This document shows positions 60,201-64,000 of a stretch of DNA of 64,000 nucleotides, piece after piece (within the stretch, counting starts at the first letter, position 1; every line of letters starts with the position of its first letter). The position numbers and the translations under genes were made by a program. Under the pieces are notes generated by a model. That model was not told where the DNA came from and did not search any database. It was given only the letters and a program-made list of their open reading frames with translations. The DNA comes from Incurvaria masculella (taxonomy: Eukaryota; Arthropoda; Insecta; Lepidoptera; Incurvariidae). The stretch spans positions 2,309,001-2,373,000 of the forward strand of contig OX335656.1 of assembly GCA_946894095.1 (NCBI GenBank), read 5' to 3'.

Positions 60201-63054
60201 GACACACGAGGACCGGAATCTTTTGATATTGCGCCACACTATAGACGGAGGGGTGTCAGGAGAGATCGATGAACAAAATCTGTTCCAGCCTTTCCTCTTT
60301 TTATCCTTAAGGGTACGTTTAGATTTGGCTTCTGTTTTCCTAAGGTCAAGGTAGTTCGGTTCTGTCATTTCTTGCTCATACTTAAACTCAGCTGCCTTTC
60401 GGGAACGTATGACCTCAGTGCAGTCTCGATCCCACCAAGGAGGGGAAGATCTTTGGCCTACTATTGAGTTCTTTAAGGGGACAAATTTGTCTGCTGCTTT
60501 AGATAAGGCTTCTGAGAACTGATCATAGCATGCTAATACATTTGATGTAGTTATTTCAGGAAGAGCAGAGATATATTCATCTATAGCAGAACTGAAGCTA
60601 TACCAATCTGCATCGGCAAGGCGATATTTAAGAAGGGGCTTATATATAGAAGGAGTAGACTTCGAGGGGAAGGTAAGGATAATTGGGAAGTGGTCACTTC
60701 CATGCGTGCTTCTTAAAGTGCGCCAGGAAAGAATGGAAGCTAGGTCAGAGGAACAGGTTGATAGGTCTACAGCACTGGTGTTTTGAAATGGAGATATGCG
60801 GCGAGTGGGGGAGCCATCGTTTAGTAGGCAAAGATTGAATTCATCAAACAAATCAAGCATTTTGTTGCCAGGTGAGTCACATCTACTGGAGCCCCAGACT
60901 GTATGATGAGCATTAAAATCACCCAGGATTATGAAAGGTTTGTTTAAACATTTAAGGAGGACCTTAAGGTCGCAGAATGAGGAGAGTGAAGGTTGGGGGA
61001 TATAAAGGGATAGAAATGAAATATTCTTCACCCTCGCGGCCACAGCATTTATACTGTCGCCGCGAGGGGGCAGGACAATAGGAATGAAGGGGATTTTTTT
61101 ATTTATGAGTAGGGCGCATCCGCCGTACCCATCAGCTCTATCATCCCGAAGAGTAGCATATCCAGGAGCCTTAAAAAAGGTTTCCGGTCTTAGCCAAGTC
61201 TCCGAGATGGCAGACACGAAGGGGGAGAATTTATTAAGAAGGAAGAATAATTCATGTTTGTTACTGGGAATGCTGCGACAATTCCATTGAAGGATGGAGT
61301 CGTACTGATCCATTACCAGTAATGATATCATGATTGGGGGAAAAATTGGCAGCGGTGGACGGTGAAAAAGTATTATTGGAGGAAATGAACTGTATGAAGG
61401 CAGTAAATAGTGACTGTAAGTCTGAAATATTGGGGAGGGTGAAAGGAAGTGACAATGTTTCTAGGGGTGGGTAACCACATGCCCTAGGTAATTGAGGGGG
61501 GGCTAGGTCCTTCAGAAGGGCCTGGTGGGCTTTTCTGTCGTATCCCTGTGAGAGGGGAACACGTGGACGAGAATGAGTGACAACGGTCTTCTTATGTGAG
61601 TGATTTTGGGTGTGAGTTTTGGAAGAGGTTGGGCGGGAGGAGAGGGCTATTTCGGCGTAGGATGGCTTGGAGGGGGAGAAGCGCCTAGCAGCCTCCGCAT
61701 AAGAGATGGAATCTGATGCCATAAGGGCTTTTATATTTCGCTGTCGGGACTGTTCGGTGCAGTTTTTATCAATGGAATTGTGGTTTCCTGAGCAATAAAT
61801 ACAAACGATTTTATCTGAAGGAGTAGCGCATTCCTCAACAGAATGGCCCTGGCCACACTTAAAACATCGAGTAGTCGATCTACATTGATTTTTTGTATGG
61901 CCAAAGCGGCAACATTTGTAGCATTGGATGGTGGGGAGATTATATATTTCCACTTCGAGGAAAGTGTACATGAGCGAAATTCTGTCAGGTTTTTTTTGTC
62001 CATCGAAAGTGAAAACAACTGTTTGGGATGGAAGCCAAACAGGTTTTCCGTCCACTATTTGTTTGCGGTTAAGACGACGGGCCTTGAGGACCGTCCCACC
62101 GCCTATAACTTCCACTTCTTCAATTAATGATTCTTCGGACCACTCAATGGGGATGCCTTTGACCAATCCCATGCGCGTGATGTTGTATGAAGGTATGAAG
62201 GCCTTAAAATTGTGAATTGGGATGGCTGGGTCCTCGATAAAGGCGTTTGCTTGGAGGGCCGAGAGAAATGAAATTTCCACTCTATTTCGACCGATACTTT
62301 TGGCACTGCCATTGGCAATGCCTTGAAATTTATTTGTCTTTAGAAATTTTCCAAATGTAATGGGGTGAAGAATAGTGCCTGATGATGTCTCTTTTTTTTG
62401 CACATGGACCACAAAAGGTCCCTGGTCAAAATTACGGTATCTCAGGGAGTCTTTGGGGTTGGGAATTTCATCACGTTCATTCGTTTTAGGAGTGTTGACT
62501 GGATTGGATTGCAAGTTAGGTATAATTTTTGTTTGAGACTTGGTACGTTTGCCTGAAACGGATCGATGGATGGATGGATGGGAACGGGAACGTGATCGGT
62601 TTTTGCGACCTTTTTTTTGACGCTTTCGCGACATGCGCTTGTCAGTTTCATCGATTTCGTCATCTAAGACCAGGTCCATTCCGTAAGGAACATCTGAGTC
62701 CGTATACTCTACAAGTGATTCCTTTGAGCCCGTCCTTGCGCTAATGCTAGTGCCTCCCGGATCGGGAGGCTCCTGGGACGACATCATCTACCACATACTC
62801 ACCCCACCTTCCGCTGCAAGACAACGCCTCTTCCGAGGTCCGGCACGGTTACAGAAAAGGAGTGAGACACGCAATAAACAGATTATCAGATTGGAGAGAA
62901 ACATTTAGTCCGAAAAAACGTGCAGCACGGTTTGACATCCACAGTGCAAGTCGATCCATAATTTCCATGACCTTAATCGCCCACGGGTTGACAAAGGTCA
63001 CTAACCTGAATTGTGCTGCCGTTCCAATCGCTGTAGGCGTTCATTTCGCTCCAT
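54223..63054 (-). CDS. uncharacterised 206-aa coiled-coil protein, five exons
   Basis: Minus-strand exons 63054-63006, 57251-57130, 56057-55916, 55296-55121 and 54354-54223. Borders are GT/AG (donors GTTAGT, GTAGGT, GTGAAC, GTAGAC; acceptors TTGCAG, CCGCAG, TTCCAG, TGTAAG) and phases 1, 0, 1, 0 all fit. The protein opens MERNERLQRLERQHNS, has no membrane or signal segment, and is almost wholly Glu/Arg/Gln/Leu-rich heptad-like sequence (QELEKEESRLKQRQ, LNRLEEEITTCN, ERERDELERERAHSSE, LDRECAVLKKRN), ending RAAGVSRDSRD. The start ATG has an in-frame stop upstream and no earlier ATG. I do not recognise the family. Its tail-to-tail neighbour is an axonemal dynein, which makes a ciliary or sperm role tempting but unproven. 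Intron 1 (5.75 kb) holds a LINE with both ORFs open, intron 2 a perfect hairpin, intron 3 a CR1-like fragment, intron 4 a piggyBac-like MITE. Confidence 0.82.
54355..55120 (-). other. intron 4 of the coiled-coil gene
   Basis: Donor GTAGAC at 55120, acceptor TGTAAG at the exon 5 border. It contains the TTAA-flanked MITE. The open frame continuing exon 4 into the MITE (stop at 54977) and the 62-codon frame at 54504-54692 are taken as intronic, because the exon 5 junction fits in phase and keeps the coiled-coil composition. Confidence 0.7.
54732..55045. mobile_element. piggyBac-like MITE, 306 bp, TTAA target sites
   Basis: TTAA at 54732-54735 and 55042-55045. Terminal inverted repeats are CCCTTTCCCCGCCAGG (left) and CCCTTTCACCGCCAAG (right, complemented). 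A CCCTTT start with TTAA duplication is characteristic of piggyBac-type ends. It carries a GGATATATCCG palindrome and no transposase. Confidence 0.88.
55330..55630 (+). pseudogene. CR1-like LINE, 3' end fragment
   Basis: The frame reads RKHFITNRVVDDWNQLPEDI, then NQFKNRLYAYLNKHIF and a stop at 55508-55510. This is the conserved C-terminal tail of CR1/L2-like ORF2 proteins. The 3' UTR ends TAGACACATCAGCCTAGGCT and an (AAAT)n short repeat. It is inserted antisense in intron 3 of the coiled-coil gene. Confidence 0.8.
56253..56312. repeat. perfect 27-bp hairpin with 6-base loop
   Basis: Positions 56253-56279 (CCCAAATTAGGTACTTTAAC then TCAGTGA) are exactly complementary to 56286-56312, with the loop AAAAGA between. 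It lies in intron 2 of the coiled-coil gene. It is non-coding and could be a small-RNA precursor or a recent palindromic duplication. Confidence 0.85.
56490..56672 (+). repeat. SINE fragment
   Basis: GCATGCCATAAGAGGCGACA, CGGGTTGATACCATCGCATT, AACGATGGTCGAATCGGCAA, TTGATTCAATGTAAGCCCGT. The 3' half is missing. It is antisense to the coiled-coil gene, in intron 2. Confidence 0.65.
57320..57470 (-). repeat. probable RTE-type LINE 3' tail
   Basis: On the minus strand TTCCACCTGTGGTGTGAAGT precedes an A run and a (GAA)n tract (57327-57361). It resembles the GAAGAA tail of the RTE insertion at 28715-28740. No coding part is left. Confidence 0.4.
57600..61331 (-). CDS. LINE ORF2: endonuclease, reverse transcriptase, RNase H (1243 aa)
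   Basis: Open throughout. An APE-type endonuclease occupies about residues 10-220 (Glu44 in SETWL, LGDFNAHH at 137-143, SDHFP from 212). The reverse transcriptase follows (SYRPIALSS, FRKGRSTMDSIG, FLDVSAAYDNV, GLPQGSVLSPLLY, catalytic YADD at 662-665). RNase H has TDAS with Asp960, then YTGESRAL, FSDSRSS and WIPSHSGITGNERVDSLAKE, so the D-E-D-D set is present. A C-terminal Cys/His motif reads CECGLADGDIDHIFFSC. Translation may start at the second Met (residue 7, just before DQYDS). It would nick target DNA and copy its own RNA by target-primed reverse transcription. Presence of RNase H favours the I group over jockey. All catalytic motifs look intact, so activity is possible. Confidence 0.95.
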   Translation of the reverse strand: MISLLVMDQYDSILQWNCRSIPSNKHELFFLLNKFSPFVSAISETWLRPETFFKAPGYATLRDDRADGYGGCALLINKKIPFIPIVLPPRGDSINAVAARVKNISFLSLYIPQPSLSSFCDLKVLLKCLNKPFIILGDFNAHHTVWGSSRCDSPGNKMLDLFDEFNLCLLNDGSPTRRISPFQNTSAVDLSTCSSDLASILSWRTLRSTHGSDHFPIILTFPSKSTPSIYKPLLKYRLADADWYSFSSAIDEYISALPEITTSNVLACYDQFSEALSKAADKFVPLKNSIVGQRSSPPWWDRDCTEVIRSRKAAEFKYEQEMTEPNYLDLRKTEAKSKRTLKDKKRKGWNRFCSSISPDTPPSIVWRNIKRFRSSCVENNSSRPTTTSWKDTFLNKLAPPSVPHLSDLPRTYSFATSHLVDTLTSPFSLRELKIVLSHVKDTSPGLDGIPYSFLSKINDCSLVYYLELSNAMFNTGIIPQAWKEQLIIPILKPQKDPNDGNSYRPIALSSTLLKVTEHIVKNRLEWFVEKSGLLAKTQFGFRKGRSTMDSIGIFTTDIRLAFSRGDSVVAAFLDVSAAYDNVQLPILRTKMLNLRIPEKMVSFILCLLSHRTVILRSDNEMTDSRSIWKGLPQGSVLSPLLYNIYTHDLETSVNQFARILQYADDLLIYSSHKFIPEAADFVNLSIESLSMWLADHGLDLSASKSTIVTFSRKRLLPRIDILYQNTRIPTSPQVKFLGVILDSKMSSSQHIDQIIKKCEKNINILRSLAGVWWGAHPYSLKLIYNAIIRSHLDYGTFVLEPANKTALRKLEIIQSKCLRIIAGAMKSTPINALQVECADAPLYLRRQYLSDRFLFRASQFLFHPLFPKLTLLSDYSFRLSYWTNKNPPRLVKSYRKFKNIQYATLRSKALPIFSFPFESVILLPQVILDFGIEKDTPNANKIFRSIISQKWQDWQHIYTDASKLSEKGCVGVAVFYENSNIFQLSKSPPETSVYTGESRALLMAVELIGLVKKFNKFIIFSDSRSSLQSLVQNPFDSKINNPVICKIKDKLRSLPNHKIIFAWIPSHSGITGNERVDSLAKEAVVKGDKNIFHNYPHDILALSKSFLKDAWTLAWKKSSCTKGKYYASIQPEIPVKPWFHKFRINKTDTSTICRLRLGHNCSPVHLARLRILNTSLCECGLADGDIDHIFFSCPLQDKMPPLYQLLPQYDILLPINIHSLLSISNIKVLKLISKFVNMNNIKL
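61261..62787 (-). CDS. LINE ORF1: gag-like RNA-binding protein (508 aa)
   Basis: The N-terminal third is basic and low-complexity (RKRQKKGRKNRSRSRS), suited to nucleic-acid binding. A central region precedes three Cys/His zinc knuckles at about residues 288-345: CYKCCRFGHTKNQC (CX2CX4HX4C), CFKCGQGHSVEEC and CIYCSGNHNSIDKNC. This is the standard arrangement in I- and jockey-type ORF1 proteins, which coat the element RNA. It overlaps ORF2 by 71 bases in a different frame, so ORF2 translation needs reinitiation or a similar mechanism. Start ATG at 62787 follows closely on the presumed 5' end. Confidence 0.92.
   Translation of the reverse strand: MMSSQEPPDPGGTSISARTGSKESLVEYTDSDVPYGMDLVLDDEIDETDKRMSRKRQKKGRKNRSRSRSHPSIHRSVSGKRTKSQTKIIPNLQSNPVNTPKTNERDEIPNPKDSLRYRNFDQGPFVVHVQKKETSSGTILHPITFGKFLKTNKFQGIANGSAKSIGRNRVEISFLSALQANAFIEDPAIPIHNFKAFIPSYNITRMGLVKGIPIEWSEESLIEEVEVIGGGTVLKARRLNRKQIVDGKPVWLPSQTVVFTFDGQKKPDRISLMYTFLEVEIYNLPTIQCYKCCRFGHTKNQCRSTTRCFKCGQGHSVEECATPSDKIVCIYCSGNHNSIDKNCTEQSRQRNIKALMASDSISYAEAARRFSPSKPSYAEIALSSRPTSSKTHTQNHSHKKTVVTHSRPRVPLSQGYDRKAHQALLKDLAPPQLPRACGYPPLETLSLPFTLPNISDLQSLFTAFIQFISSNNTFSPSTAANFSPNHDIITGNGSVRLHPSMELSQHSQ
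62831..63005 (-). other. intron 1 of the coiled-coil gene, exon-proximal part
   Basis: Sequence between exon 1 and the LINE. A 64-codon + strand frame here (62862-63056) overlaps exon 1 antisense and is not supported. Confidence 0.5.
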
Positions 63055-63453
63055 GAAGCAATTCAAGTTTGAAATTGATAACGAGTATTATATGATTTTA
63101 TTAAATTAAATAACATTCACCAGTAAACATTCCCGCCAAATAACATAGTTTTTTTTCTTTTCTAGAAGGAAAGGTTAAAGCTTGCCATATAAAGACTTCT
63201 CTTTCGTAGTAATGATCGGTGGACTGCATCCCCATTGTCAATATCTCCATTGCCAGCAAGGCATCAGCATATTATCTACTCATGAATGCGAAAGCGAGTA
63301 AGTCAGGTAAAAGTGAAACGCTTTCGCCTGACGTCATCAAACACAAAATGGTATGTTCGTGTCATCGCACTCTAAATAGAATAATTAGAAAGGGACTACA
63401 ATAGGGTGACTCGTGGAAAGCGTTGTGACTCACCAGTGACTCTCGGAGAATTC
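63055..63453. other. upstream flank of the coiled-coil gene
   Basis: No other gene is recognised. A promoter for the minus-strand coiled-coil gene should lie here, but no definite core motif could be assigned. Confidence 0.4.
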
Positions 63454-63962
63454 ATGGGTAGACCCCCTGGGTGCCCTGCATCTACATCGCCAATATCTCC
63501 GTCGCCAAGCTTCATCGCCAATATGTGCATCGCCAATATGTCCATCATCGGCGACGCATCTGCGGTCCGACCGCCAAAGTGGGTATGGTTATATAAGGTG
63601 AGTTTATAATAATCTAAAAGCCTTACAGGGTTGATTCAGTATCTGATATAGACCAACTTTTGCTAAGAATGTAGGTATGTAATTTTTTTTGTTCCATTTT
63701 TTTTTTTTTTCATTATTTAGGTTTGTTAGTTAACCTAACCTAACCTAACCTAACCTAACCAAACCTCACCTAACCTATGCAAATAACAAAACCTATTCTT
63801 AAATTTACATATCACCATACCCACTTTGGCGACGCAACTGCGCCTCCAGTTTTTGGCGACGCATATGCGTCTCCGGTCGTTGGCGACGGATCTGCGGTCC
63901 GGTAGCAGCTCCGTGGAGATATTGGCGATGGACATTTGGACTACCGACCCCCTTAGGCTCGG
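63454..63962. repeat. fold-back element with telomere-like (CCTAA)n loop
   Basis: The left arm has CATCGCCAATATCTCCGTCG, GGCGACGCATCTGCGGTCCG and CGCCAAAGTGGGTATGG. The right arm (63806-63955) has the complements: CCATACCCACTTTGGCGACG, GGCGACGGATCTGCGGTCCG, GGAGATATTGGCGATGG. Between them is a T run (63698-63710), then the CCTAA array. Confidence 0.7.
63731..63775. repeat. interstitial telomere-type repeat (CCTAA)n
   Basis: About six consecutive TAACC/CCTAA units, then variant units (AAACC, TCACC). The complement is TTAGG, the ancestral insect telomere repeat. It is too short and too far from a chromosome end signal to be called a telomere. Confidence 0.85.
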
Positions 63963-64000
63963 CAACGGCAATAGTATAAAGATTAATAGTATTTCTAGCA

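Larger units (their letters stand above)
57473..62830 (-). mobile_element. I-type non-LTR retrotransposon with both ORFs intact
   Basis: Minus-strand element with ORF1 (62787-61261), an overlapping ORF2 (61331-57600), a short 3' UTR and an A run (T run at about 57474-57485 on +). The 5' boundary is not clear; little sequence precedes ORF1, so the 5' UTR may be short or truncated. It lies in intron 1 of the coiled-coil gene in the sense orientation. No target-site duplication was identified by eye. Confidence 0.85.

Noticed and set aside
63406..63609. 67-codon open frame near the window end
   Set aside because: It lies in the arm of a fold-back repeat and has repetitive translation.

Overview
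This is eukaryotic DNA from an insect nuclear genome, most probably a moth or butterfly. Supporting signs are spliced genes with GT/AG introns, an interstitial (CCTAA)n tract (the insect telomere motif is TTAGG), I-, jockey-, RTE- and CR1-type LINEs, tRNA-headed SINEs, mariner, many TTAA-flanked and fold-back MITEs, and a dispersed repeat opening with GGTTCCGTACCC that I recall as abundant in Lepidoptera. No bacterial-type operon, CRISPR array or rRNA gene is present.

Three genes can be assembled exon by exon. (1) A STIMATE/TMEM110 homologue on the + strand, six coding exons from 24122 to 36167, 263 aa, an ER membrane regulator of store-operated calcium entry. (2) An axonemal dynein heavy chain of the single-headed inner-arm DNAH3/7/12 group on the + strand, 41550-53926. 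Its first recognised coding exon (45 aa) is followed by one uninterrupted 11.66-kb exon carrying the rest, about 3932 aa in all. (3) A 206-aa all-coiled-coil protein on the - strand, five exons from 63054 down to 54223, with all junction phases matching; I cannot assign it to a family. Genes 2 and 3 converge tail to tail and their poly(A) signals lie only 22 bp apart.

Layout: 1-19.6 kb is gene-poor, with GC-rich patches and nested MITEs/SINEs. 19.6-23.8 kb holds a decayed I-type LINE and a LINE 3' fragment. 24.1-36.2 kb is STIMATE, whose introns hold a twin-primed (5'-inverted) RTE LINE, a fold-back element with arms of about 250 bp, and a SINE ending some 30 bp before the exon 2 acceptor. 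36.2-41.4 kb is intergenic with MITEs and an internally deleted mariner. 41.5-54.1 kb is the dynein gene. 54.2-63.1 kb is the coiled-coil gene; its first intron contains an I-type LINE with both ORFs open, in the same orientation, and its last intron a piggyBac-like MITE. The end of the window holds a fold-back element with telomere-like repeats in its loop.

The dynein is an axonemal motor component, so in a moth it probably acts in sperm flagella; whether the coiled-coil neighbour shares that role is only inference. Nothing here is a clearly new enzymatic system. The most unusual items are a SINE family with interchangeable tRNA-like and 5S-like heads, a perfect 27-bp intronic hairpin, the intronless dynein body, and the uncharacterised coiled-coil gene.
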